Shown here: positions 36,257 to 44,744 of the stretch, one piece after another
Layout: each line of letters opens with the position of its first letter
Numbering within the stretch: the first letter of the stretch is position 1
Source of the DNA: Citrobacter gillenii
GTDB lineage: Bacteria > Pseudomonadota > Gammaproteobacteria > Enterobacterales > Enterobacteriaceae
DNA length: 64,000 nt
Direction: 5' to 3'
Assembly (NCBI RefSeq): GCF_013337685.1
Contig: NZ_SUQN01000008.1
Location: forward strand, 186,001-250,000
Notes under the pieces: generated by a model
Seen by the model: the letters and a program-made list of their open reading frames with translations, nothing else
Databases searched by the model: none
Told to the model about the DNA's origin: nothing
Translations under genes and position numbers: made by a program

Positions 36257-38473
36257 GTGCAGTCAGAAATGGTTGCTAAAATGAGTGCACAAGCTGAATT
36301 ATTAAATGAAGTCCCGGAGAATTCTGATAGCACAAATTCTCAATATCATGATCCCCGTAGCTATAATGACGACCCTTTATTAGATAGCTTACTCATTCTG
36401 TGTTCTTTGCACGGTAAACCCGCCAGTCGAGCAACATTAAGCAGCGGCCTGCCATTAGAAAACGATCGGCTCACACTGAATATATTCCCCCGTGCCGCTG
36501 CACGCGCCGGTTTAAAAGCCCGGGTGGTGACGCGCGCGCTCGATAAAATCCCCGCCATGTCCCTGCCCGCCGTTCTGTTACTGCGCTCCGGGGGAACCGG
36601 GGTGTTACTGGGCTGGAATGATGACGGTAGCGCCCGCTTTATGCCCAGCGAAAGCGAAGGAGGCGAAATCACCGTCGATGCCACCACGCTTGCGCAGAAC
36701 TATGCCGGCAAGGTAATTTTTGCTCACCCGCGCCACGAATTCGATTTGCAGGCAGAAGCATTTTTACCGCGTACTAAATCCTGGTTTAAAGATACGCTCA
36801 AGCTGTCGCGCTTTCTGTATATGGATGCCGTGCTGGCCAGTCTGCTGATCAACCTGATTGCGCTCGGCACGCCGCTATTTACGATGAACGTCTACGACCG
36901 CGTGGTGCCGAATCAGGCGACGGTAACCCTGTGGGTGCTGGCGGTCGGTATCTGCCTGGCTTTTGTCTTTGATCTGATCTTAAAAATGCTGCGCAGCATC
37001 TGCCTGGATATTGCTGGCAAAAAAAGCGATCTCATTATCTCCTCGACCCTGTTTGAACGCATTATCGGTATGGAGATGAAGGAGCGCCCTGCGCGCGTGG
37101 GCAGCTTCGCGCAAAACATCCACGAGTTTCAGTCGCTGCGCGATTTTCTCTCCTCGCTCACCCTGACCACCATTATTGACCTGCCCTTTACCCTGCTGCT
37201 GCTGGTTGTCATCGGCATTATCGGCGGGGCGCTGGCGTGGATCCCGGTCCTCACGCTGCCGGTTGCGCTGCTGTGCAGCTGGGCATTGCAAAAACCGGTT
37301 AACGCCGCGGTGGAAAAAACCATGAGCCTGGCCAGCGAACGCCAGGCGCTGCTGATTGAAACATTAAGCAGCCTGGATGCCATCAAAGTGAATAATGCTC
37401 AGAGCGAGCGCCAGTATCTGTGGGAGCAAACGCTGGGTAGCCTGAGTCGTCTGGAACTTCGCGTGAAAACCTTGTCCAGCCTGGCAAGCAACCTGACCGG
37501 CTGGTTCCAGCAGATCTCTGGCGTGGTAATGATCATCGTCGGCGTATACATGATAATCGGCGGCAAGCTGAGTATGGGCGGCCTGATCGCCTGCTACATG
37601 CTCAACGGTCGCGCCTTAATGCCGCTGGGCCAGTTAACTGGCCTGATTGCCCGCTATCAACAGGCGAAGCTGACCATCAAAAGTACTGAGAAAATGATGT
37701 CGCTGGCGCAGGAACGCCGGGCGGATGAAACGCCGCTCAAACGTGAACAACTGCAGGGCAGCATAGAATTTCGCGATGTGGACTTCAGCTACCCGGAACA
37801 AAAAAGCCTGTCGCTCAACAAGATCAACCTGACCATTTCGCCCGGTGAGCGTGTAGGCATTATCGGTCGTAGCGGCTCCGGTAAAAGCTCACTGAGTAAA
37901 TTGATCGTTAATTTGTACCCGCCCAGCGCCGGTAACATCCTGATCGACGGTGTCGATGCGCGCCAGCTGGACGTCAACGATCTGCGCCACAGCATCGGCT
38001 ACGTCCCGCAGGACATCCAGTTATTCAGCGGAACGCTGCGCGACAACTTGCTTTGCGGCGCGCGCTATGTCGATGACGAAACTATGCTGCGCGCGGCAGA
38101 ACTTGCGGGAGTGAACGACTTCGCCCGCCTGCACCCTGACGGCTATAACCTGCAGGTCGGCGAGCGTGGCTCGCGGCTTTCTGGCGGGCAACGCCAGGCC
38201 GTCGCGCTCGCACGTGCGTTATTACTCGATCCCCCTTTGCTGCTGCTGGATGAACCCACCAGTTCGATGGACAACACCAGCGAAGAGCAGATCAAACACG
38301 CGCTGGCCCCCTGCATTGCAGGTAAAACGCTATTACTGGTTACTCATCGCGCCTCAATGTTGTCGCTGGTTGACCGCCTGATTATTGTTGATAAAGGACG
38401 CATCATTGCCGACGGCCCGAAAGCGGTCGTGATGGATGCGTTAAAAAAGGGGCAGATAAATGCGTCTCGCTGA
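36257..38473 (+). CDS. Type 1 secretion ABC exporter (permease-ATPase fusion, LapB-like)
   Basis: This 738-residue inner-membrane exporter has an N-terminal C39-like domain (about 30-165) without the catalytic Cys, as in RTX-type adhesin exporters. A six-helix membrane domain follows (about 185-480). The ATPase has Walker A (GRSGSGKSS, about 540), signature LSGGQRQ (about 640), Walker B (LLLLDEPTSSMD) and H-switch VTHR. Three possible starts lie close together (GTG 36257, ATG 36269, ATG 36281), none with a strong ribosome site. The stop lies 14 bases inside the HlyD gene. Confidence 0.92.
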   Translation: MQSEMVAKMSAQAELLNEVPENSDSTNSQYHDPRSYNDDPLLDSLLILCSLHGKPASRATLSSGLPLENDRLTLNIFPRAAARAGLKARVVTRALDKIPAMSLPAVLLLRSGGTGVLLGWNDDGSARFMPSESEGGEITVDATTLAQNYAGKVIFAHPRHEFDLQAEAFLPRTKSWFKDTLKLSRFLYMDAVLASLLINLIALGTPLFTMNVYDRVVPNQATVTLWVLAVGICLAFVFDLILKMLRSICLDIAGKKSDLIISSTLFERIIGMEMKERPARVGSFAQNIHEFQSLRDFLSSLTLTTIIDLPFTLLLLVVIGIIGGALAWIPVLTLPVALLCSWALQKPVNAAVEKTMSLASERQALLIETLSSLDAIKVNNAQSERQYLWEQTLGSLSRLELRVKTLSSLASNLTGWFQQISGVVMIIVGVYMIIGGKLSMGGLIACYMLNGRALMPLGQLTGLIARYQQAKLTIKSTEKMMSLAQERRADETPLKREQLQGSIEFRDVDFSYPEQKSLSLNKINLTISPGERVGIIGRSGSGKSSLSKLIVNLYPPSAGNILIDGVDARQLDVNDLRHSIGYVPQDIQLFSGTLRDNLLCGARYVDDETMLRAAELAGVNDFARLHPDGYNLQVGERGSRLSGGQRQAVALARALLLDPPLLLLDEPTSSMDNTSEEQIKHALAPCIAGKTLLLVTHRASMLSLVDRLIIVDKGRIIADGPKAVVMDALKKGQINASR

Positions 38474-39833
38474 TTTCCTGGCTCGCGCCCGCCGCTCTGT
38501 ACAGCCCTACTTTCGTGCCCGCGATGAAAATCAAACTGACAGTATCAATGACGTCAGCCACGCCATTATTGATGACGCCCCGAGGGTGATTCGCCTGACG
38601 CTGTGGGTGATTCTGGCGTTGGTGCTGCTGGCCTTTGTGTGGGCGGGCTTTGCCAGCATCGACGAAGTGACACGCGGCGAAGGTAAAGCGATCCCCTCGT
38701 CAAAACTGCAAAAGATACAGAACCTGGAAGGCGGGATTGTTACCGAGCTGTACGTGCATGAAGGACAAATCGTTAACGCCGGTACGCCACTGTTGCATCT
38801 CGACGATACCCGTTTTGCCTCTAACGTCGGTGAAACAGAAGCCGATAAACTCGGCCTGCGGGCGAAGGTGGAACGCCTGACGGCAGAGGTTGAAAACCGG
38901 GACTTTGTTATCTCAGAAGAGATAGCCAGCAAAGCACCGGACGTCGCCCGCGGAGAAACAGAACTGTACAACAGCCGTCGCGCGCAATTTCACAACGAAA
39001 TCTCCGGACTTGAAGAGCAGTTGGTACAGAAGAAACAGGAACTGCGCGATGTTGAATCAAAAGAAGATCAGTTTAAGCGCAGTCTCGGGTTAATTCGCCA
39101 GGAAATCAAAATGTCCGAGCCACTGCTTGCCTCCGGGGCGATCTCGAAAGTCGAGCTGCTGCGTCTGCGCCGTACTGAAGTAGAAACCGCCGGGCAGTTA
39201 AATTCTATCAGCCTGACGTTGCCTAAAGTCGCTTCAGAAATAAAAGAGATTGAGAACAAAATTGGCGAAAGTCACGGTCGCTTTCAAAGCGATGCGCTGG
39301 CCCAGTTAAACGAAGCCCGTACCAATCTGAGTAAGGCGCAGGCCAGCGTCAAAGCACTGGAAGACCGCGTGAATCGTACTATGGTCACCTCGCCGGTCCG
39401 CGGTATCGTCCAGCAGGTCATGGTGAATACCATCGGTGGGGTGATTCAACCCGGTAGCGATCTGGTGGAGATCGTCCCGCTTGATGACAAGCTGTTGGTT
39501 GAAGCCAAAATACAACCGCGCGATATTGCCTTCCTTCATCCGGGCCAGCACGCGATGGTGAAATTTACCGCCTACGACTACACCATCTATGGTGGCCTGC
39601 AAGGTGAAGTGGTACAGATAAGCCCGGATACGGTTACGGATAAACAGGGGCGGAGTTTCTATATTGTCCGTTTGCAAACGGATAAAAACTATCTGGGGAC
39701 GAAAGAGCACCCGATGTTGATTATTCCCGGTATGGTGGCCAGCGTCGATATTCTCACCGGTAAGAAGACGATTCTTAGCTATCTACTCAAACCGATTATC
39801 CGCGCACGTGCGGAAGCACTGAGAGAACGTTAA
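38460..39833 (+). CDS. HlyD-family periplasmic adaptor of type 1 secretion (LapC-like)
   Basis: This 457-residue membrane fusion protein has one membrane helix at about 40-62, a split biotinyl-lipoyl domain (GEGKAIPSSKLQKIQNLEGG; PVRGIVQQVMVNTIGGVIQPG), a long coiled coil (about 115-310) and a C-terminal beta-barrel (FTAYDYTIYGGLQGEVVQISPD). It links the ABC exporter to the TolC protein. The ATG overlaps the exporter stop by 14 bases. Confidence 0.92.
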   Translation: MRLADFLARARRSVQPYFRARDENQTDSINDVSHAIIDDAPRVIRLTLWVILALVLLAFVWAGFASIDEVTRGEGKAIPSSKLQKIQNLEGGIVTELYVHEGQIVNAGTPLLHLDDTRFASNVGETEADKLGLRAKVERLTAEVENRDFVISEEIASKAPDVARGETELYNSRRAQFHNEISGLEEQLVQKKQELRDVESKEDQFKRSLGLIRQEIKMSEPLLASGAISKVELLRLRRTEVETAGQLNSISLTLPKVASEIKEIENKIGESHGRFQSDALAQLNEARTNLSKAQASVKALEDRVNRTMVTSPVRGIVQQVMVNTIGGVIQPGSDLVEIVPLDDKLLVEAKIQPRDIAFLHPGQHAMVKFTAYDYTIYGGLQGEVVQISPDTVTDKQGRSFYIVRLQTDKNYLGTKEHPMLIIPGMVASVDILTGKKTILSYLLKPIIRARAEALRER

Positions 39834-39841
39834 TGGCTCTG

Positions 39842-39867
39842 CGCCCCCAGTCATAACCCTGGGGGCG
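39842..39867. terminator. Hairpin between convergent HlyD and regulator genes
   Basis: Arms CGCCCCCAG and CTGGGGGCG form a perfect 9-bp stem around an eight-base loop, with no clear T tract. Its place between convergent genes suggests bidirectional transcript end formation. Confidence 0.6.
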
Positions 39868-39874
39868 TACGCGG

Positions 39875-40480
39875 TTATGATGGGATATAAGAAGTGAGCT
39901 TTCCGCGATTCAGGCTAATTTTTCCATCGCTAACCAGTTCCTGTAATACCTTGTGGATGGCACTGCGCGAGATATGGTTACGCGCCAGAATAAAGGTATA
40001 CACCGACGTTTTTTCGCGCACCTCAGGTGCCATCGCCCAAATATACTTCACATGTTCAATAATCAGCTCGCGAATAGTACGGTGCGATTGCAGGGTCTCG
40101 CGCTGAAAATAGCGTTGCAGATGGTGCGTTAAGATATCAAACGCCTGCTTCCATAAATTTTTAGCGGTGAACAGGAGATCAGCATTCTGCACGCTCATTG
40201 CCCACATTTCACAATCGGTGTCACAGCGTAAATAATGTCCTGCCACTTCGGTGCGCATTTGCGGTAGCCCGAGAATAGCGGGAGCTGAAATACTGACCGT
40301 GACTAGGTCATTTTCTACACGATAAACAGAGACCGTCCCTTTCTCCAGAAATAAGATATGTCCATCGACCTTCAGGTCAATACGCTGGCGTTTTTTCCGT
40401 AAGGAGAGCCAGGCGTTATCTGATTTCTTAATTTCATCACCAATAAGTACTACCGACTTCTCTATTTCATTCTGGAACAT
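39875..40480 (-). CDS. YaiV/IprA-like winged-helix regulator
   Basis: This 201-residue protein has an N-terminal Crp-like beta domain (HILFLEKGTVSVYRV near 40-60) and a C-terminal winged helix (FILARNHISRSAIHKVLQELVSDGKISLNRGKL). Layout and size fit the IprA/YaiV group of enterobacterial regulators; no cyclic-nucleotide-binding residues stand out. Located next to the secretion operon, it is a candidate regulator of the adhesin locus, though this is inference. A long inverted repeat lies about 50 bases upstream of its start. Confidence 0.75.
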   Translation of the reverse strand: MFQNEIEKSVVLIGDEIKKSDNAWLSLRKKRQRIDLKVDGHILFLEKGTVSVYRVENDLVTVSISAPAILGLPQMRTEVAGHYLRCDTDCEMWAMSVQNADLLFTAKNLWKQAFDILTHHLQRYFQRETLQSHRTIRELIIEHVKYIWAMAPEVREKTSVYTFILARNHISRSAIHKVLQELVSDGKISLNRGKLTSYIPS

Positions 40481-40983
40481 GGATATCTCTGCTACAAATT
40501 TATGCCTGACAAAAAAACAGAAACAAAAATAAATGCCAGCTTAATAACATGCTGACATTTATTTCCGTTTATATTTTTATGTTAATCCGGATGCTACGCA
40601 CTACAGGTACGACAAACATCGCAACCATCATGGTTTCACCACCCGCATTCCCAGGTGCTTTGGCGCGTTTTCGGTGTGAACCGTGTTCTCGCGTGGTGAT
40701 GCCGAACAGTATATTGCGCAGTCCAAAGAGAATTAATGCTTATCGCCTTTGTCATCATTATTTCTTCTTTCTGTTCTTTTCGCAATAGCCAGAAAGATAC
40801 AATTATTTGATTCCTATATGTTTTATTTTCATTAACAAACCATTACTGTTGTTGTGCTATGATACTAAATTGCAACATTTCGCGGTTCTGGCTGCAGAAT
40901 CTGACAGACATTGGTAGTCCTGATGGCCGGGATGTTTTTAATGCCGCCCCACCAATGAAAGCATCATCAAGAGTAGAGACATC
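40481..40983. promoter_or_regulatory. Intergenic region between divergent regulators
   Basis: About 500 bases separate the YaiV/IprA-like gene (minus) and the MarT-like gene (plus). Short open frames here lack ribosome sites and recognisable products. It holds the inverted repeat described separately at 40527-40564 and presumably both promoters. Confidence 0.55.
40527..40564. promoter_or_regulatory. Long inverted repeat upstream of the YaiV/IprA-like gene
   Basis: Arms AAATAAATGCCAGC (40527-40540) and GCTGACATTTATTT (40551-40564) pair at 13 of 14 positions around a ten-base loop. Read on the minus strand it is followed by a T-rich run, so it could be a leader terminator/attenuator or a large operator. 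Confidence 0.45.
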
Positions 40984-41772
40984 ATGTCTGAGACTGGTAA
41001 CATCAGTTATCTGATTGAAAGAAAAATCATCTTTACACCAGCGACTCAATGCCTGGCGAGAGTGGATCAACCCGAGCTACAGATAAAGCTCAAGCACTCA
41101 GCATCATTATGTCTTTTATTACTCATCCAAAATCACGGAAAAGTGGTTTCGCAAAACGAACTACTGGAATTTGGCTGGGGTGAAAACCATCGTCAGGCAA
41201 GCTTCAATGCCTTTTATCAGAGTATTCTCTCGCTGCGTAAAAGTTTACTTCAGTTAGAACTGGAAGCATCCTTTATCACAACCATTACCCGTAAAGGGCT
41301 GATCATCCAGGACACATTTAGCATTGAGGAAATTGACACGCCGGAGAATTGCCCTGCGGCAATAGAAGAAGATTGGCCGCCCAATACCGACCTCACTGAG
41401 TTTTCAGATAATACCGCACATAAAACACGGATAACCAGGACAGAATCTGTACTGGTCTTACTGACTATTATCATCTGCGGTCTGATACTGTATCCGTGGA
41501 ACACCCGTGATAATTATTTTTCCGGTTATATTGCCACCCAAAATACCCACTCAAACTGTAAGTATTATTTTAATAACGATGCCAGCGATTTCTCCCGACA
41601 CACTGCTTTTATCGATAAGAACCCAGGGTTGTGCCAGGACAATAAATTTATCTATATAACGACGTATCCTGAGTCCAAAAAACTGTCAGTGATCCAGTGT
41701 CGCTCCCCTATAAACGGAGAGCAGAAGAAGAATACCTGTCAGTCGGTCTATTACCCACGGTACGATAGCTAA
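40984..41772 (+). CDS. CadC/ToxR-like membrane-bound transcription regulator (MarT-like)
   Basis: This 262-residue protein has an N-terminal OmpR/PhoB-type winged helix (about 5-100; VVSQNELLEFGWG, NAFYQSILSLRKSLLQ), a linker, one membrane helix (about 154-172, VLVLLTIIICGLILYPW) and a periplasmic domain with several Cys. It is the ToxR/CadC arrangement. The overlapping next gene resembles FidL, the partner of MarT in Salmonella SPI-3. Its target is not identified; the adjacent secretion/adhesin genes are candidates. Confidence 0.82.
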   Translation: MSETGNISYLIERKIIFTPATQCLARVDQPELQIKLKHSASLCLLLLIQNHGKVVSQNELLEFGWGENHRQASFNAFYQSILSLRKSLLQLELEASFITTITRKGLIIQDTFSIEEIDTPENCPAAIEEDWPPNTDLTEFSDNTAHKTRITRTESVLVLLTIIICGLILYPWNTRDNYFSGYIATQNTHSNCKYYFNNDASDFSRHTAFIDKNPGLCQDNKFIYITTYPESKKLSVIQCRSPINGEQKKNTCQSVYYPRYDS

Positions 41773-42290
41773 TGAACTTACCTTCCCGCGCGCCCAAAAT
41801 CAGAACACAAACAGGTATTATCCTGCTGCTTTGTCTTGTGGTTATCAGTATTGTGAGTTTTTGGCAGCAGGGTAAAAATCATAGCCATCTACATAATCTA
41901 GCCTGTCGTGCTACGATCGAGATCGTACGCGATACGGCCTCGTTTCGCGGGATCATCGATATCAAAAGTGGGGACAGTAAAGGTATTGTGAATATTGATG
42001 GCATCATCAAAGATGCAAACAACAGCGAGCAAACCGTGCAACGCATGGTGTTGTTTACCCACTCCAGCTATGGCTCAAGCCCGGTATGGGTATCGCAGAA
42101 CATCCATATATCAAATCGTGAAACCGCCCCTGTCAGTATCATCCAGCAACTCCTGCCCGATTTCTTCCTGACCAATACCAGCGTCTCTAATGTCGATCTT
42201 TTCTCGCTGAATAAAGAAACCTACCTGATCACTAAAGAAGGCATCCCCTACCTGTACTGCCAGAATTATGACTTGCCCGAGAGTGAATAG
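41772..42290 (+). CDS. FidL-like membrane protein, partner of the MarT-like regulator
   Basis: This 172-residue protein has one N-terminal membrane helix (about 15-33) and a periplasmic domain (LACRATIEIVRD; a last Cys in YLYCQNYD). It overlaps the regulator gene (ATGA type), as ToxS does with ToxR and FidL with MarT. By analogy it may stabilise or tune the periplasmic domain of the regulator. Confidence 0.75.
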   Translation: MNLPSRAPKIRTQTGIILLLCLVVISIVSFWQQGKNHSHLHNLACRATIEIVRDTASFRGIIDIKSGDSKGIVNIDGIIKDANNSEQTVQRMVLFTHSSYGSSPVWVSQNIHISNRETAPVSIIQQLLPDFFLTNTSVSNVDLFSLNKETYLITKEGIPYLYCQNYDLPESE

Positions 42291-42775
42291 TGACACCGTA
42301 TTTTTGCGCCAAAGTGACGGGTGAATGTCTGGGGTAGTCGGTGATAAGATACTCTATTGTGGCTGAACTGAGGCTTGCCGTTGCAGCCCTTCAGGCTGCT
42401 TTCGATAGTGAAATTTATGGGTTTGTGTGAGTCTACAGGGGGTTCACATGAGACTGCCCGAGCACCTAAAAATATTAAAAAACGAGCATAATCAATATGA
42501 AAGAGTCACTTGATACGGACTTCACCAACCACACCCCCATGATGCAGCAGTACCTTTTTTTAATGATTAACCAATTGAAGTAAAAGCATAAAATAATTAA
42601 CATTTCGGTTCTAGTTTACTGATGGGATACATTTTGGTGAATGTGAGTGAGGTTTGAAAAAACAGATCACTAACTCTCTTAGGAGAAAAGAACCCACACA
42701 TTGGTTGTTTACTCAGATTTACTTAATAGATACACTATTTACTTGGATTAAATGGCATAGAAAGTAGCGATTAGC
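42291..42775. other. Gene-free segment at the core/island junction
   Basis: These 485 bases have no credible gene. A hairpin at 42383-42399 (GCAGCC, loop CTTCA, GGCTGC, then TTTCG) may terminate the marT/fidL-like transcript. From about 42450 rightwards the sequence becomes strongly AT-rich, so the left end of the island probably lies here. I found no attachment repeat because the right end is outside the window. Confidence 0.5.
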
Positions 42776-43186
42776 ATGACTAACAAGACTTCAACAAGAT
42801 GTGCAAAGACGATTTTATTTTTCTATGGTATATCGTTCTTACTTTCATTTTTAGTGGGTGTTTCAAATTTAATACCCGCACATGTTTATATAATTGTTTT
42901 CATTCCATGTTTTGTTGTCTTATGTGGATTCACTTTATTTTTGGGAAGAAGCAAGGTGATGAAGTCCTTGAACGATTCCATTTTATTCTCCTTTGCTCCA
43001 ATAGCAATGTTTAACCCAATTTATGGCTTATTGAACAAAGCTAAAAATATTACTGAAACGATTTCAAATACAGATAAATCACTCATGTTTTTCTATTTAC
43101 TAATTGCTATATGTTCTATTCTTAAAGCCTTAATTTCATTCTATGAATTATACAAAAACCTGACAAACCCCGAACAAAGCAGTTAG
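42776..43186 (+). CDS. Small multipass membrane protein, unknown
   Basis: This 136-residue protein has four hydrophobic segments (about 10-30, 34-54, 68-88, 100-122) and no recognisable domain. It is the first gene in the AT-rich part and stands alone on the plus strand, convergent with two small membrane-protein genes. Not recognised; possibly an accessory or immunity-type membrane protein. Confidence 0.55.
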   Translation: MTNKTSTRCAKTILFFYGISFLLSFLVGVSNLIPAHVYIIVFIPCFVVLCGFTLFLGRSKVMKSLNDSILFSFAPIAMFNPIYGLLNKAKNITETISNTDKSLMFFYLLIAICSILKALISFYELYKNLTNPEQSS

Positions 43187-43187
43187 T

Positions 43188-43436
43188 TTATTTTTTTAAC
43201 CTTAGTCGTATAACAATGACTAATGCAACAATCACAGGCCAACAAAGCAGGATAAAACACCCGCTACCAAATAGTATGTTATAGATGGTTGGATATTTAT
43301 CTTGATCCAGAAAAGCTACCCCCAAAGCACATATGATTGAATATATAACAAGAACAATCAACAACAATAATTCAGAGCATTCTTTTCCTTTTATTTTAAT
43401 AGAGATATCAGAAGTTAACATGTTCTCATTTTTCAT
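43188..43436 (-). CDS. Small two-helix membrane protein, unknown
   Basis: This 82-residue protein has two membrane helices (about 22-42 and 52-76) and a basic end (RLRLKK). AAAGGA precedes the ATG. It lies 16 bases after the tiny 44-aa gene on the same strand, so the two are probably one transcript. Function unknown. Confidence 0.55.
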   Translation of the reverse strand: MKNENMLTSDISIKIKGKECSELLLLIVLVIYSIICALGVAFLDQDKYPTIYNILFGSGCFILLCWPVIVALVIVIRLRLKK

Positions 43437-43452
43437 TATTTTTATTCCTTTA

Positions 43453-43587
43453 TTACCAAGTTGTAACCACTAACCAAATACCATAGATAATAGGAACAAG
43501 TGCAATCAGTATAACTTGCTCCGATAAATCTCTTTTGTTCCACCAGTAATTATATTTATTTACAGCTTTATTTATTAACGAAACCAT
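43453..43587 (-). CDS. 44-residue single-helix membrane peptide
   Basis: This short frame runs ATG 43587 to stop 43453. A strong ribosome site (GAGGGG) lies eight bases upstream. The product has a polar start (KAVNKYNYWWNKRD) and one membrane helix (VILIALVPIIYGIWLVV). A degraded relative of its coding sequence lies at about 44035-44140, which suggests this peptide family is duplicated in the island. Function unknown. Confidence 0.5.
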   Translation of the reverse strand: MVSLINKAVNKYNYWWNKRDLSEQVILIALVPIIYGIWLVVTTW

Positions 43588-43757
43588 TATATCACCCCTC
43601 AGTTATTATTTAATAATCTTACATTTTTAATAACAAATATACGCATAAAGTCAACTCTATATAGAATAAACATATTGATCATCCAATTGTAAAACCGTAA
43701 AATATTTATGCTATTTTTAACCTGAAAGGGTATTGTTATTAAACAAAAGGAATATAT

Positions 43758-44009
43758 ATGAAAGCTTATACTTTAAAAGAGCATAAAGATTCAGGAGAAC
43801 TTCACCTCTTTGAAGGGGATATGAACCCGGAAGGTTCAGAATATAAGTGTAATTCAGGTTCAAAATCCATATGCAAAAAAATGAACAAATCTGACAATAA
43901 GGGAAACCGATTTGCATGTGCCACCGATCAAGAAGCAAGGGAGAAAATAGCTAAAATAGGAAGAAAAGTTTGTGGGACTTGTGTCAGTCATTTATACGAA
44001 TCCTACTAA
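43758..44009 (+). CDS. Small Cys-containing protein, unknown
   Basis: This 83-residue soluble protein is Lys-rich with Cys residues at about 31, 39, 54, 72 and 75. The CGTC near the C-terminus hints at metal binding or a redox motif. AAAAGGAA lies eight bases before the ATG. It stands alone upstream of the MBL/E2-E1/JAMM operon. No family recognised. Confidence 0.55.
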   Translation: MKAYTLKEHKDSGELHLFEGDMNPEGSEYKCNSGSKSICKKMNKSDNKGNRFACATDQEAREKIAKIGRKVCGTCVSHLYESY

Positions 44010-44034
44010 TATTAAACTGCAATCTACCAATATT

Positions 44035-44140
44035 TAAATGATGGTCATATACAATCGGAACAAGTGCAATATTTTGCACTTGCCCCGATGAATTTTCAAT
44101 CCGCAAAAGAACCAATATACAATTTAATTACCACTCCTTC
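44035..44140 (-). pseudogene. Remnant of a second copy of the 44-aa membrane peptide gene
   Basis: On the minus strand this gene-free stretch translates in one frame to QVQNIALVPIVY, close to QVILIALVPIIY of the peptide at 43453-43587. Fourteen bases (GGAACAAGTGCAAT) are identical, and flanking bases are similar. No good start or continuing frame is present. The same bases also form a hairpin (CAAGTGCAA at 44061-44069, TTGCACTTG at 44074-44082). The rest of 44010-44257 holds nothing recognisable besides the promoter of the next operon. Confidence 0.35.
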
Positions 44141-44257
44141 TTATTGAAAATGCTATATATCACATAGTCATTGATGAATATATCCAACACATTATATGTA
44201 GATAACTCAATTAAAGGGGGGTAAAATTATCATAACTCAATCCCCCAGAGGACATGC

Positions 44258-44728
44258 ATGAAACGAATAATCGGTTATCTCTTCACCCTGCTTCTGCTCG
44301 TTGCCCTTGTGTATGCTGGGTTAGTTAAAGGGGATGTGTTCCCTGAATGGATCATGAGCAAGAAGCTGATGATCCGTTGTGGCCTGATAGGAGTGCTTGG
44401 TGGGACCCTTTACTGCCTCCGTGGTGTGTATATAAACAAGTGTGTCAGAAACTGCTGGGATGACCGTTGGCATGTTTGGTATGTGTTGAGACCTGTTGTT
44501 AGTGGTATCTGTGGTGTAGTGGCCTACCTGTTTCTAAAAGCAGGTTTGATAGTGTTAGATGCATCACAAAATGGTAGCGGTGGCGATTATGGATATATGG
44601 CATTTGCCTTCTTTGCTGGCTTGAATGTAGATAAATTCGTTGGCAAAATTGAGGATGTTGGTATGGCTATTTTTGGGATTGAAAAATCTCGCACAGCAAG
44701 ATCGGGTGATAATTCCGATCAGAAATAA
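44258..44728 (+). CDS. Membrane protein opening the MBL/E2-E1/JAMM operon
   Basis: This 156-residue protein has three or four membrane segments (about 5-25, 38-58, 75-98, 112-130) and a charged tail (EKSRTARSGDNSDQK). AGAGGA lies six bases before the ATG. It ends 16 bases before the MBL gene, so it is probably the first gene of the operon. By analogy with CBASS and related systems, a membrane protein in such an operon may be the effector; this is inference. No domain recognised. Confidence 0.65.
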   Translation: MKRIIGYLFTLLLLVALVYAGLVKGDVFPEWIMSKKLMIRCGLIGVLGGTLYCLRGVYINKCVRNCWDDRWHVWYVLRPVVSGICGVVAYLFLKAGLIVLDASQNGSGGDYGYMAFAFFAGLNVDKFVGKIEDVGMAIFGIEKSRTARSGDNSDQK

Positions 44729-44744
44729 TTAACAAGGATATAAT

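Noticed and set aside
40549-40788. 79-codon plus-strand frame between the two regulators
   Set aside because: No ribosome site, implausible composition, and it overlaps the inverted repeat and promoter region.
42291-42775. tmRNA (ssrA) or tRNA as insertion site, suspected because Salmonella SPI-9 lies beside ssrA
   Set aside because: I found no tRNA-like end (CCA with TTCAA loop) or tmRNA tag sequence in the segment.
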